Source: Klebsormidium nitens
Taxonomy: Eukaryota; Streptophyta; Klebsormidiophyceae; Klebsormidiales; Klebsormidiaceae
Length of the DNA stretch: 50,263 nt
Direction: 5' to 3'
NCBI GenBank assembly: GCA_000708835.1
Contig: DF237245.1
Coordinates: 59,775-110,037, forward strand
Part shown: one piece after another, positions 1 to 13,000 of the stretch
Layout: every line of letters starts with the position of its first letter
How positions within the stretch are numbered: the stretch's first letter is position 1
Translations under genes and position numbers: made by a program
The notes under the pieces: model-generated
What the model was told of the DNA's origin: nothing
Database searches by the model: none
The model's input: the letters and a program-made list of their open reading frames with translations, nothing else

Positions 1-470
1 GCGCAAATACTTCTAACATCCGATGCCAACTCAACAAATATTTCGTGCTTCCCATCGAACAATCCTGTGTGGTCACAGCTCGCGTGCTTCCTGCAATCAA
101 TGGCGTCGTAGTCCGCCCCTCATTCTGCTCTGATATCTCTTGTTGCGATGGCCTTAGACGTCATTTTTGCAACTCGATATACTTCGCGGCCTTTAAATGA
201 CAGGCGTCGCCGCCTGTCGGGCCTCTCTTTCAGGATTTATAATCTGGACGCGCCTTCCGTTTAAACTGGACGTGGATCTGGGAACAAAGAAGCGTGCTGG
301 GATGCAAGCTTCTCATGCGCGCCCAATCGTGACGAGCCTGGAAAGAGCATGTCAGGCGCGCGCGGGATGGTCGGGCGGCCGTTCAGCCCGACGGCCAGCC
401 GCGCTCAGGAGGCGCTAGCGACTGGCAAAGTGCATTCCTTTCGCGGCAGAGAGAAGAGTCACATTTTGCG
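1..470. repeat. Repeat family A, copy 1 (cut by window start)
   Basis: This stretch can be followed, with gaps, against 14576-15035 and 24050-24490. Shared landmarks in the same order are a block rich in CGCCCC/CTCTGCTCT near 110-135, GCGCCTTCCGT near 250, GATGCAAGCTTCTCAT at 301-316, and a GGTCGGGCGGCC block followed by GC-rich sequence near 365-420. The copies are strongly diverged. I see no long reading frame. It is probably an old non-autonomous element or a piece of a larger one; no terminal repeats were found. Confidence 0.6.
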
Positions 471-479
471 CTTATTTCT

Positions 480-1890
480 GCCCGCCCGCAACGAGCGCGG
501 TCGCCTTCTCGAAACTTTGCGCTGTTACCGTTGCGGGCCTTGCATTCTAGTCAAATGACTGAGTAAACTTAGCCTCATCTGTGGCGCTGCGGCTTACCTT
601 GAACATGACTGATTCAGAACGAAAACACCAGCACATAAGAGCGCGGCGAAACCGCATTGGTCAGTGCGCGCGTGACCGCGCTTAGCGGCCTCTTTGTGGG
701 CGCGTGCTCGCGCGGGGATCTGCACCTACTGCCGGGCACCCTGCGAGGCGGCGGCCGCGAGCATCCGCGGCCGCGACCTGGCGGCACGTCTCGGGACTAG
801 CTCGCATCTTCTGCACCGGGGGTAAGGCTGGTGTTATCCGTACGTCCGAAGCAACTTTGATGTAGATTCCCCTTGGAATCACTTTCTTTTTCTGTTGATG
901 TCAGCAGGTCGGTCCGTTTATGAATACACGCGCCGATCGGAGGACGCGTCCTGCAAGTCTGGCACAATGAGAAAGCTCGCGATAACAACTGTGTTGGAAG
1001 GTGACGCTTTCCTCATACGACGGGGGGGCCCAGATGTTGTCTATGAAGAGCCACAGGGGGTGACCGGAAGGTCAGGCCAAGATAACTTTCACTGTGAACG
1101 TGCCTCTGATGGCGGTGTTTCGATCAAGACAGCCATACAGACGGAACTCGGAAGCCTTACATTGGGCTCTTGTCTGTATAATTTTACGACGGACTAATTT
1201 ACGACGGACTGATTTTGGGATACCGATGAAGAATCGTCTTTCCCTGCTTAAATTTGGACACTGTCTCTGACACTTCGTCGCATCCATGTCCCTGAAATTT
1301 CTCACACCAATCATTTTTTTCAAGATCGAAAGACGCCGACGAAAGACACATGTACAAGTGACATTGGATACCCGGGCAGCTTCGTGTTTGTCTAGTCCGA
1401 TCGTTTGCGAAGCACTTAATCTCTTGACGTAGTTGGTACGGTCACGTGCTTTTATATATTAGCTCCCTTCCCGCATTTGAAAGCGATTTCGCGATCCCGG
1501 CCTCTGAAAAGCGCTGAACGATTGAAAAGCTCTCAGCGGTCCGCGCCATGGTTGGACCGAGCGTTCTAGACGGTGCATTAATAAGGCGTTTAGGTTGCAG
1601 TGCTAAAAAGAAAACCTTCAACTAGCTGTTCAATCAGAATGAAGGCCTGCTATTTATCAAACTTAGAATTTCTAGAAAGCTTGGGAAGGGCCATCTTAAA
1701 TGGTTGTGCCTAATGTTTGCAGCAATGACGGTTCCTCCTTTAAGGATTTGCTCAACAGGGAACCCAAGGCTATAAAAGGCGCGGATGCTGCCATTGCTAC
1801 CGGAGGTTTGCGAGCGTTGACTTCAGTTTGTTCTCCAGTGGCAATCAAGTGAACAGCCTACTGATGAGCCGTCAGCATTCCGATTTGGTT
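480..1890. repeat. Repeat family B, copy B1
   Basis: Modules found here recur in the same order at 18680-19830, 21361-22130 and 22290-23960. They are a CCGTTGCGGGCC block (about 530), a GCGCTGCGGCT block (about 585), a GC-rich core with two GCGGCCGC sites (751 and 767), a CTGCACC block (about 812), a GACGCGTCCTGCA block with GAGAAAGCTCGC (about 940-980), a GAAGAGCCACAGG...GACCGGAAGGTCAG block (about 1045-1080), and a GATGAAGAATCGTCT block (about 1225). The 1500-1890 part matches 23620-23960. A 15-bp tandem (TTTACGACGGACTxx) lies near 1186-1215. No credible gene. Confidence 0.65.
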
Positions 1891-1894
1891 CAAG

Positions 1895-2500
1895 GCGATG
1901 AGGATGGGCGCAGCACATGCATGCATGAGCTCCGATGCGTTTGCATCACAAAAGGTCACTCGATATCGAACCTATAGAAATCCGTACAGGCCCGTTTGGA
2001 TCCTATACGCAAACCATGTGTGGGCAGATCCCGTGTTGAGAACCATACAAAACCATATGGGCTTGGGAGCTATACATCTCCGATATCAAATGCATACAGA
2101 TCCGGTATAAATAACCATACAGGCTCTTTATAGGGTCGGTACAGGCATTGGTACAGCTATAGCTCCTTTATCGACTTGCACATGGGTCCTATACAACACA
2201 CCATAAAGGCTTTACATAGGGTTGATATGGCTGTCCATATAGACCTGATTGCTTATACCGGTTTCCTAGCGGTAGTTCTATGATATATGTATAAGACACA
2301 TATCAGTTTCATATTAGAAATCATACAGGGTCTCGGGGGCTGTACAAGGTGAAGAAGTCTTCTGCATGGAATCCATACAGAGAATGTGTAGGTCGGAAAC
2401 GTTACTGCATGGGTTGCGTACACAACGTATACCGATGTCGCTCGGACCACGTATATAAGTAGCAGCCAATTCAGATTCAACACGAGATTTCATGTCAAGC
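1895..2500. repeat. Degenerate ATACAG/TATAC motif array, left
   Basis: Roughly 600 bp densely packed with short variable motifs such as CCATACAGG, CCTATAC, GGTACAGG and CCATATAG, with no fixed period. A second array at 14336-14575 has the same vocabulary and shares an extended motif (TACCGGTTTCCTAGCGG at 2256-2272 against TACCGGTTTTCTACCGG at 14532-14548), in the same orientation. Subterminal repeat arrays of this kind are known at the ends of CACTA-like transposons. Here they bracket two divergent genes, one a Plavaka-type transposase. Confidence 0.55.
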
Positions 2501-2678
2501 AAGTCGCCTTCTTACGAAACCAACTTGAAGCAAGCATCGATTGTCACAAGCGACCGGAGTATCAACAAGGATCGACTGTTTTGTTAGAGACCTGAAACAG
2601 CCGATGGTATCCAGCAAACTGGATGATGCTTGTCCACGTTTTCGCAAAAGTCAGGTCTATGCTGGCGAAACAACTCGA

Positions 2679-5600
2679 TTACAGACTAGGCTGATTCATA
2701 TTGCCTCCTGCTCCTGACATAAGCATAGCTACAGCTCTCGCTACTGCCTGCGGATCAAATTGCGCCGGTGCCGGGCAGCTTGGTACCCCTGGAATGTTTG
2801 TACCGGCCACGCTTTGCCCCACGTTCACGGGCTGTGAAGCAAGCGGGGTCCTAACGCTACCACTTGAAGCGTAACTGTTGGTCTGAGCGACGTTCGGAGG
2901 AGCAGCGAACTTATCCTCTCCGTTCATGAACAAAGAGGGTTCTGGAGCCCGGATGAACGGGTACTCCGCACCTCCGGCAAACTCGTCGACCTCCGCCTGA
3001 AGTGTCTTGATGCACGCCTCGTAGTGCAACGCCATGCTGCCATCATTGGGCAGTCGATCTGATGGAGCACGGTTTTCTTGAGGATTACCGATAACCATGT
3101 CAATCTGTGGAGGAGGGAGAGACGAGCGTGTTAAATACAGTCCGCATGGTCTGGCCATGTAAACCAATTACGAGACAATAATTCGATTTGGACGCTACTT
3201 TTCTGAATGACTGCAAGCTGATTGAAGCTGACCGACGGACTCTTAAAGGCCTCGGGAGCGGTGCTTTGAGCGAAACTAGACCCGCCAACCAAAGGCAGAA
3301 AGAAAAAGCAATATTTAACGAATGAATCGTAGGCAAAGGCTCAGTAAAGCGGAAATTAAGGGGACATGTAGCCTTCCGTTCTATTATCTTCTAAAGACCC
3401 TTGCAATCAGTCACGTGAATCTCAGAACTGACGTTGTTAATCTTGATTTTAATCTTGAAAAGACGACTCGAGCAGGGACACTAAGTACTCCTTCGTGAGA
3501 AGGCAGACCTGGGTGCCAATGACTGTGCAGACATAATTTGAATCAGAGTGAAAGATTTCGTCGAAGAGAACTCACCACTGCAACCACGATAGCTGCTTGC
3601 TGAATGAAGACGTGCAACTCGTCGACCCGCTCGTTCCAGTTGGCGAGGAACACGTGGCCAATGACCTTCTTCAGCCTGACGTCTCCCAAAGGATCACCGT
3701 TACGCACACGGAAGCCGGTGCCTGAGTAAGGAACATGTCAAATGTCAGATCGTTGATCAGCTTGACTTCAAGCCTTCATTCAATCTTGCCGATCGAATCA
3801 GGTTGATTCCATTGCATACTTCGTAGACCTGCGGCCCATTCCTCTTTTGCTAGATCTCATTGGGATCGTTTCTTGCAGGAAGGAGCGCTTGCCTCTTAGA
3901 AAATGCAGGATATTAAGAAGTGCCAATCAGTGCAGAGTTTAGATTGAGCAAAGAATTACGAAGCAGAACAAAGCTGACTTGTAATGTGTACGTTGATTAT
4001 AAGCTCCCTTCAGGACACAGGGTTTAATGCTTGAGAAATAAGTGTATCCCCATGCTGCGCAGGTCAAGCAGTAGTTCAAACTCAGCGTGGTTTCAATAGG
4101 ACCTCGAACACCAATGTTGAGTCCCTGGGGCAGACAGGCCGAGTACAGGTCGCAAAGTCTGTTTATCAGGTCAACATGTAAAACAGTGCTGTAGCTTATA
4201 ACGTGGGACTTGAAAGCAGAAAACTTGCAAGCAAACGTTAAGAAGCAGACCCTTTCAAAGGTCTCACAGTCAGATTTCATTAATGGGCTTCCAGAAATAT
4301 TGCAGTGTTCTAGCTGCTTGAACAAAGTCTGGGGAAGCTTACCTTGCAGTGGGGCGATGTCAGCCAGGAAGCCATTGTAGTCCGACTTCGGCTTCCGGAT
4401 GTTGTAAACCAGATGTAGTCGATGTTTGACCTTCTTGACCACCTCGCTGCGCTGCTGCATCTGCTTGGTGGCAGCCGCCTGCCAGAGTTCTCCATGATTG
4501 GCCACCCACCCAACAGTCCAGTCGTAGTCGTCTTCGGGCACCTTGAGCAGGACCCGCGCCATTTTGGCAATTGGGTCCACCGTGGTGTAGAAGCCTCCCT
4601 CGAGAGAGCCGTTCTCAAACACTGCGTGAACCGCCATCCCAATCGTCTTCTGCAGAGGTGGAGCAATCAGGCTAGTTTGATGTGTGAAACACATAAAACA
4701 TAAGTAGTATGAAGATTCTGATTGCAAAGAAGTGGGCGCGCACAGGGAATGCACATGCCTAGCTGCTTGTGGACAGGTTGCTAATGCAAACAGGAAGTGA
4801 GGTTTGCGCCTTCAACAAGGGAGCAAACTTCTACAGCTCTGGAAGATTGTTTACAAAGAAGTATAAGCTGCGGTGGGTAGCTAAAGCTGTTTTTGGATTG
4901 ATTGCGATCTGACACGGGTCCCCTTAAGCAGGCTGGACACCGCCTGATTGGATTCCATATCGAAGAGAACGTTTAGAGTCCAAGTTGGAAGCTTTGAAAG
5001 TATTTGCTGCAAGTGACCATGACCTTCTGTTCAACATGTTTGGTGGATTCAGTCAACTATTGTCCAATAAGTGCTCTCAGAGATTTGCTCACCAGCGTCT
5101 TTGGGGTGTTGTACTTGTTGGTGGCTCCGCTAGTGTTCCGTGGCGCGTGGGATGTTGCCACCGAGCTTGGGCTTCCACCTTGCAGGGCGCCTTGCATTGC
5201 TTGAGTCACCATGGCCTGGATCATCGGAAGCAGGCGCATCATCCCCCCGGGAGGCGCCTGGATGGCTGCAAAGCTCTAGGACAAGCCAGACGCAGCTGGT
5301 GGCGAAAAGCCGAATGGCACTAGAGCTGTGGAGGCAGCATTCTGGCTGCCTTGCATGGCCAGAAGCTCCTTCTGGAGCCTGATCTTCTCTTGGAGCTGCA
5401 AAATCTGGCTCTTGGAAGTCACTGCTCCTGGAGCTCCACGCTTGGCAGACGGTTTCTTCGAGGTACCTGCAAAGAGATGCAGCTTGTGAGCAGGGGGAAC
5501 TGGGGATAAGTTGAGGAGAGGAGTAGCGACTTTTAAAGAGTGCTCAGGATATAATTGTTCAAATCCCAGCTTTCTGTCCGCTGCCGTCGTGTAACACGAC

Positions 5601-6406
5601 TCTCACCAAGAATTCCAAGAATTTAGCTAATGCTTACACACCTTCCCAACCTTAAGGCCATTCCAAAGAGCATCTGAGCTCAAAGCACTGACTTGAGAAT
5701 ATTTTGATAAGAGCCCTCACAAATATTTGGTTATAAGAAACCCCGAGGCAACGAACGTCAGACAACAACACCTACATAGCTGAATGCTTGAAGGTGTCTC
5801 GCAAAGCCTGATCCCGTCCGATGGGTTTGACCAAGGTCAAAAGAAGGAGAAAACAAACTCCAGTGCTTCGCATGTTGCAGCTTAAAGAAAGCGCCTGTTA
5901 GCTTCGCCCCAACACATGGAGAGCCTGATTTACTTGCCTGACTTTGTCCCCTTGCGCTTCTTCTGTTGCTTCTCGCTGTGACGCCCCCCAGCCTGTCTTG
6001 CATCTTCTCGCTGCTGCCCTTTCTCCCGAGCCTCCTCCATGATCTCCTCCAGAGAAGGCAGCTTGTCAGCAAGGCGACTTCCTTTGACCGCTGACCCTTC
6101 ACCGTCCTCAGCTTCGCTTCCCTCCTCTCCGTCCTCCTCATCTCCTTCCTCCTCTTCCTCTTCGTCGTCGTCATCTTCCCCTGACTCGTCGCTGTCATCT
6201 TCAACGTCCTCCAGTTCAATTTCCGTCTGTCGCCTGCTAGCTGCCTTTTGTGATCTTCTGCGCAGGGGACTCCGGCTGCGGTCTCCATCATCATCGTCAT
6301 CATCGTTAAAAACTTGCTTTTTCCTCCTCTTGTTCACTGCCGAGACATAGCCCTCATCCTCCCCTCGTGCCGGAGGTCTCCGCTCCCTCTTGTCAGTAGC
6401 AGGCAT
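2679..6406 (-). CDS. Unrecognised acidic/coiled-coil protein, five exons, one in-frame TAG
   Basis: Exons on the minus strand: 6406-5938, 5466-5093, 4649-4343, 3721-3576 and 3104-2679. All phases agree (1, 0, 1, 0), giving 574 codons. The first intron appears to use a GC donor (CAG|GCAAGT); the others are GT-AG. The N-terminus is nuclear-like: basic patches (KRRKK), an SRSRSPLRRR stretch, then a long Asp/Glu run at about residues 69-100. Exon 2 has a Gln/Leu-rich helical stretch (about 175-190) and a Met/Gln-rich part. Exons 3-4 hold the best-conserved-looking domain (VGWVANHGELW; HVFLANWNERVDEL), which I do not recognise. The tail is Pro/Ser-rich. A TAG at 5278-5276 interrupts the frame, although coding character continues on both sides; a 45-nt GT...AG segment (5320-5276) could remove it in frame. 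The gene is divergent from the Plavaka transposase and may be a companion transposon protein or a host nuclear protein. Confidence 0.55.
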
Positions 6407-7061
6407 GGTGTACTGCGTCAGCTCAGAAAGGACCGTTTGCAGTTAAAAGCTAGCGACTAAAGGCGCTTGAAGAATGCTTGCGCATGCAGGACAACTGATA
6501 GAGGAAAATTCTGAACACCGTATCTAATGGGGCAAACATCTCGGGAAAGTATTTGAACTAGTACTAGTAGCAATGAGGAACGGGAGCAGGAGCCCGCCAA
6601 GTGCCTCCAACCACCTTCCAAGTTGAGAATCAATACGTAGTCATTGCTCTCATTGGCAGGCGCAGTCAGCCAGTACGCTACAACGCTTTCTGAACTTGGG
6701 CCAAGAGAAATTTGAAATTTGGCGCGAGAATCAGCCACAGCGGTCGATATAAATCTTTCCAGCACATCGACGGTACACACTAAAAACTGCATACAAAATT
6801 GAAACCTTTTTTGACATGCCGATCAGAAGAAATGGCGCGCGCCCTACCACCAGCGCGGCCGGGCCCGACCGCTTTCCGCGGCCGCTCGATCAGGCTTGAA
6901 TGCTCTAAATAGAGACCCTCAATCTGACTGGTCAGAAAGTGGACTTCGTCGTTTGGGACTTCAACATTTCTCAAGGGCTGCGCTGCTTCCCCACTGCACT
7001 GCAGGCAGAGGAGAGCTGGGGTTTTGACAGTCCTTTTGAAAATTTGTCTTGAAAGGACAGC
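6407..7061. promoter_or_regulatory. Divergent promoter region with GC core
   Basis: This 655-bp gap separates the start codons of two divergently transcribed genes. A GC-rich island at about 6833-6895 contains GCGCGCGC, GCGCGGCCGGGCCCG and a GCGGCCGC site at 6878-6885. It is the only plausible shared control region for the two genes. I saw no clear TATA box. The role is inferred from position and composition. Confidence 0.4.
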
Positions 7062-10000
7062 ATGTTTAGCTGTACGTGTGGCTCTGCTTTTCCAACAGCA
7101 CAGCAGCTGAGCAATCATCGACGCAGTAGCACTCGCTGTGGGTCTCAAAATCCAACGAAGCGTCCAAGATTGGGTACACCGGGTTTTGCTCCATTCTTAG
7201 GGGCTCAGAATCTGGCAGCAGGTGTTGTTGCAGGTCAATGGGGACCCGCCCCAGCTGCAGGGTTGCAGGACCGGGAGAGGGGAGGTTTCTCCTTTGGGAA
7301 TGCACCTAGCATTATATCTATTGGCCAGCCTTCGAGGTTTCAGTCTGCGATTGATGGCTATGAATCTCCGTTACCAATGTCAGCAGGCAACTCTGAAGGC
7401 AACGTCCCCCTCCAAGATCAAAGCTGCTCATCAGCTCCCATCCCACAAGCATTTGACCCTAGCAAAGCCTTGCTGGACTTCTTGACAAATGCTTGCCAGG
7501 GCAAAGGGTTGTGCAACTCTGACATAGATTGGCTGCTTGGAATCATTTTCCATCCACATTTTGACAGGGAGGAATTAGAGTTTCGAAACTCTAAACAGTA
7601 CCGCAAGTTCCAAGATGGCCTACAAGCGATTCAAAATGCAATGGCAGCGCTGGAACTAGGCGGTCTAGTACCAGATGAGAAGGTGAGCCATCAAGGTGGT
7701 GCCTGAAAGCGGCTCTGGTTTAGAGTGTCTTTGACACTCACTTGTTGTCTTTGAGTCAATTGAGCTGCATTGTAATTGAGCTGTCCTCTGCTTCTGATAC
7801 GTGTTCATTGTGGAACTCAATGGCAATCCTGATGTACGAAAACGTTGCAAAGATGTTGAATTTACAAGTATGAGAAGAAGGCTTCATGCTTGTGGTGCAT
7901 TGAAGAGCTTACGCTGGAGGTCATGGGATGGGGCCTTCGACCTACCAATGAATGTGATACTAGTTCCCCCTTTGAGCAGGGCTGGTACTCGCGAAATATG
8001 CGACAGGAGGGCGATCATCAGGACCTGATCTTTCGGTGGAGGGATCCGGTCGAACTGGTCCGCAAGCTGTACGGCAACAAGCGATTTCGAGGGTCGTTCA
8101 AGGTCTATGCAAGGCCCATCTATAACAAGGATGGCGAAAGGTGTATCACTGATGCGGCATCTGCCGATTGGTGGCTCCGATTTCAGGTAAATCTATTGAA
8201 ACTATAATCTTGCGCTCTACTTGTGTGCGAATCTGCTGCAGCGCAGTGGTCATGGTGGCGGAAGAAGTTGCTCATTGTAATGCTGGTTTTATTGCATACT
8301 CCCGCTTGGAAGCAGTTTCTTTGCTTGGACCTTTGCTTGGTTCTTTTGCTTGGACCTTTTGTCATTGGCCTGACGGCGAACTATCTCGGGGAGCGTCCAT
8401 CGTTTGGAGCAGATGTTTGCGAACTGCCACAAAAAGTTCTGAACTGATTGTTTACTATCCTCGATTTTGTCGGTTTCTGCTCTAAATCAAGGTCTTGTGT
8501 GCAGGAGAGAATCGATGGCCTGGTCGCTGCTGTTGCGCTCTACAGCGATCCGACGGCGGTCTCGAGCGACATGACCATCACTGGGTGGCCAGTAACGCTT
8601 ACCATCAGGAACATTGGTCCGACCGTGAGGCACCGGGGGGAGTTCGCTATTCTCGCGGGTATCGTGGCGCAGCTCCAAGAGCTTCCAGAGTATGGTAAGA
8701 TCTGATCTGAGAGCTAGTGCAAGCACTGCAATCTATCTGACCAGCCACGCTGCCATGTCACGGTTGGCTGCATTGCACAATGTTATTGCTTTTACAAGTG
8801 ATGCACTCTGATTCCTCATAATAGCGGCCCTTGAAGATTGTTCACCCAAACCACGCTGTGTTGTCAGGTTTCATTGCTTCCTCAAGAGCATTCAAGGAGC
8901 GACGCTCCACTCTCGTGTGGCAGTGCGAGATCCAGCTCTTATCAGTCCTGAAAGCTGCCAGCTCGAGGTGAGCGCCACTGATTTGAGAATCCTTAGCCGT
9001 GAATATTTCCTGCCTGTCCTCTTGTCCGCCGTTTGAGTGGATGGTAGAACCAGATATGCTTGCGCTCGGCAAGCATTTGCTTTGTAGAAGCCAATTGGGT
9101 TTGCAAGAATTGGGTTATCTGCAAACGGCCTGTTTAATGACAGTACCATCACAAACTGTCCTAGGTGCCTTGAAGGTCACTTCCTGTTGCATCGTTTGAT
9201 CAGTTTGTGCGTCGTCTTATTTTCCAACTTCATTCTGCTTCTCACATTCCTGAAATGCTTTGCAGAGGTGTTTACATGCGCGATCCCTGGGGCGTGCTAC
9301 GGAAGGTTTACCCCGGGCTCCACTCTTACAGCTGTGATCTTCAAAAAGCTTACAAGCTCGGGGTTGTGAAGACTGGACGATGCCTTGTCTGCCTTGTTCC
9401 GGTTGCGGAGCTCAACGATCTGGAGGGTCGTTGGTCCGAGAGAACGGAAGCTTTTATGGGGGAGGTGGTGACCGTATGCACCGCTGCTCTAGAAGAAAGG
9501 AGCCCGGAGTGGTTGGCAGGGTTGCGCAGGCGTGCGATGAAGCAGGGATCTCTCTACCCATCGAGGTGCGGTTCTGTTTGAAAGGGCAAGCTTGATAGCA
9601 TTCGTCTCCAACGCTCCTGGAAGGCTGTTGTCTGCTTTCACGTTGGTCCAAAAGGATGCTAGTAGCTGATGTATATTGGGGGGGCAAATCTGCAAAAGGA
9701 TTCAGCCAATCCGAAGCGTGCAAAAGCGGTCAGGTCTTTGTGCTTGTTGGCTTGTGTTTTCTCAGCCTTGCTGTCTTGAGAGCCAAGAGCCCTTGAAAAC
9801 GAAGCCTTAACCAGGACACCTACAGTTGAGCTCATCAACTTCGCTCTTGAGAAACCTGCTTTGATACATGGTGCAATCAAGACGAGCTGTCCATGCAGAT
9901 TGCGCGGAGTCTCTTCGATGTAGGCTCGTCAGATGTACTCAACAAAACTTGTCCACGATCAGGATATGCACGAAAGTTGGACTGCCGCATCAATCGATCT

Positions 10001-13000
10001 TTAGACCATTTGCTTTTTGTCGCAGGGCTGCTTGTGGAACTGGTACGAGGGCCTCGACCTGCCGGACGATGTTCGAGACTCCTATCGAGCCCTTGTCCCC
10101 AATACTCTCCATGGTATCGATCTCGGAATCTGGTTGTACCTGGTCGACGGCATCCGGGACTGGGCTAAGGGGCAGTATACAAGGCAGTTGGCGGCGAAGA
10201 GGCTGCGGACAGTGGACGCGCGTTTGAGAGGCATGCCTCGGGAGTCGGGCTTCCGTCTGCCAAGGCGGAAGGGCGTTTACATGGAGAAGAAGAAGACTTA
10301 CAAGGGGTATGAGCAGCGCAACATGATGCAGGTAACACGAGATTTCGGGCAACCCCGCTGTCTTTTCTCGTATCCAAGTTGGTGGATTCTCGTAAGCCAG
10401 GCTTTTGAATCTCACCAACGTGAACGGCAAAGACAGCAATGAAGCTCTCCGGAATTCCTACCTGTTGCTACATTTCCTGCTTTGTGCCTTGATTAAAGCT
10501 ACGCAGGCTGAGCAGTCCCTGACCAATCTATGATTCATGTCGTCTTCGAGTTTTGGAAAGGCGGCATGTCAGATTTGATGAGGTGAGATGTGAAGCCATG
10601 TTTTCCATCTCATTACTCTCTTCTTTGTTCCTCCTCATCGTCCACGCTTTGTTATTGATACAGCTTTTCGTCTTCGCCATCGTCGGCCTCTTCAAGCAAG
10701 CGAACGGCCGTGAGCCTTTCGTGGAGCTCATTCTACAGTTCCTAGACTGGTATATGCAACTGACCCGGCGAAATCTGCCCAAGTACCACACGAAGGCCAG
10801 TCTTCGGAAAACGGACAAGTTGGGCATCAAGTAAGTTCGTCTCCCACCAATGAACTCAATGCTCCGTTGCTAAGCATGTAGGCTTTCTAAGAAACAAATC
10901 GAAGTTGCTTCACAAGACCGATAGTGTTTGCTTCCTGAGCTAGAGCAAAAGAAAACGAGCAGGATTTTTGCAACTTCGGTGCGGAAAACAGAGTCTTATG
11001 CGGCAAGAGATGTTATCCGCTCCTGACTTTCATGAAGAGTTTCTTTCTCATACGTTTCCATCAAGCGATCACTGCATGTACTCTCAGCAGAAATTGTTGA
11101 CACGCAAGAGGCTTTTCGAATTCAACCTTCTCTCCGTTCTCAGTGACCAACGTTGTGTTATAGAATAAAGGTGTGTCGATCTGACTGTCCGTCTGCAGGT
11201 TTGGTCGCTCGGCTGTCCGGTTCCTGTCCGGCGTTCAAAAGTCCGACTTCAAAACGGCCAAGTTCCATCACATACCCCTCTACACCAAGGTCATCCAGGC
11301 GCGGGGCCTCACCTCGGAGACGAGCTGCGAGGAAGGGGAGGGCAGCCACGGCCGCACGTCAAAGAAGGCTTACCAGGCCTCAAACAAGAAGAACACTGGA
11401 GAGCAGGTAACTGCGCTTCCCTGCTGGCTAAATTTATTTTTTCCATCCAGTGTGTTTCCTAGTCGCTTTCGTTTTCCCAGTTCAGATGCCTTTCTCTAAC
11501 CGGGCCGAAGATATGAGCGTCTAAGGAGCGACAGGAGAGAATGATAGAAACGAAGAAATTGGTCGACGGAGATGCTGCGACTGATCATCTTGTAATTAAC
11601 CTTTTGGCGTCCCTTTTGGTCGGAAGCTGCACGTTTGCGAGATTGCAGGTGGCAGCCCACTGATTCCTTGAAATAAAAGTTGGCGACACTGTTAATTGCC
11701 CTTCCACACTTCCACAAGTCACTTCTCTTGGTAGTCATCTCAAGTACCTCTTCCTGATGATTCGTTTTGTTGGTGACCGCAGGTTATGCGGTTTAACCAA
11801 CGCCGGCAGAATGTTGCCGAGTACGTGGAGGGCTGCAATACGGGCCGCCGTGGGTTCCGTATCCAGCGGAGGGTTATGGTGACAGCCCTTGCTGCCACTG
11901 AAAAGGTCCGTATCTCAACATTTGACAGCCGATCTGCTATCGTCAAGGGCAGCCCTTAAAGGTCAAGAATCTAGATAGGGGCTTGAAGCCGTTTGCTTTT
12001 TCAGAATCCAAGCTTTCAAAAAGCCGTTGCACGATCGCAGTGTCTCTTAAACCCAAGCAGCCGTTCGGCGCCACCAGTAATGTGCAAAGAGGGGGGCAGC
12101 CGGGCATCGATTAGAGCCCCCCGAAGCAGACGGATCCAGACAGCCTGGCGCGTATGTTGGTGCATAGCCGGGGGGCCCAGCCGGGCGCCCCGAAGGGAGA
12201 CTGCGGACTGACTTGGACTGTTTTCAACGTTTAAATCGAGAAATCAGGCTACAGTTGAAGTACGGAAACCTTCTGAAATGCCGGCTCTTCCTTCTCGCAG
12301 GCGGCTCGACAAAAGAAACACGTCCTGGCAGCAACTCGAGTACCGCTCCGGTGGGAGTGGCTCCGACCAGCGGGTCAAGCCACGTACCCCCGGTTTCCAG
12401 ACCCGGGGTCTCGTGCGGGCAAGGCGATCGTGAAACGGATTGCTCACCAGTACAGCGACCTGCAGCATCTCGAGCGTTGCACGCGTGTATTTCTTGCCGG
12501 AGGCCTGCAGGGTGTCCGAGGGGATGCAGCCTTGCTGGAGAATCTTCCGAATTGCCAGAACTCTGAGGTGAGTCCACTTAAAACACCCTTTAGATGGCCA
12601 CTTTCAGTTCTAGGGGAGAGCGACAATTGCCGGACTTTCTGGATGCACCTGGGAACTCCTCGTACGGGCTGTGCCACGTAGCAGCCTTTCTCAAGAAACA
12701 CGTTACGGTCAAGATCGTCCGCTCTGTTTTCTCGTCACAATCGTCGGTATGTATGCCATTCAATGCTTAAGCTGGTGTCTAGTCAGTCCTTGGATATCTT
12801 GAATGTGCAGCCAGAGGTCTAAAGCTGTCCGTTGAATTCCGATTGGCCGTCCAGTTCTGTGTGAGCTCTGTCTAGAAGCTCACTCGTTTCTTCTTGTTCT
12901 GATTGGTCCGTACTTCTTTGTACGCTTCTGCCGGCGCTCTCCGGGATTATCTGAAACGGCGAGAAAGATTCTGCATCTGCTACCCTACGGTCTTTACCCG

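Noticed and set aside
5558-5590. GTTCAAATCC resembling a tRNA T-arm
   Set aside because: No matching box A or acceptor stem at the right distance; it lies in an intron of the minus-strand gene.
5758-6303. A 181-codon minus-strand frame rich in Met, Lys and Arg
   Set aside because: It is the shifted reading of the Asp/Glu-rich exon 1 of the minus-strand gene. The other frame has an ATG, correct splice phase and continues into exon 2.
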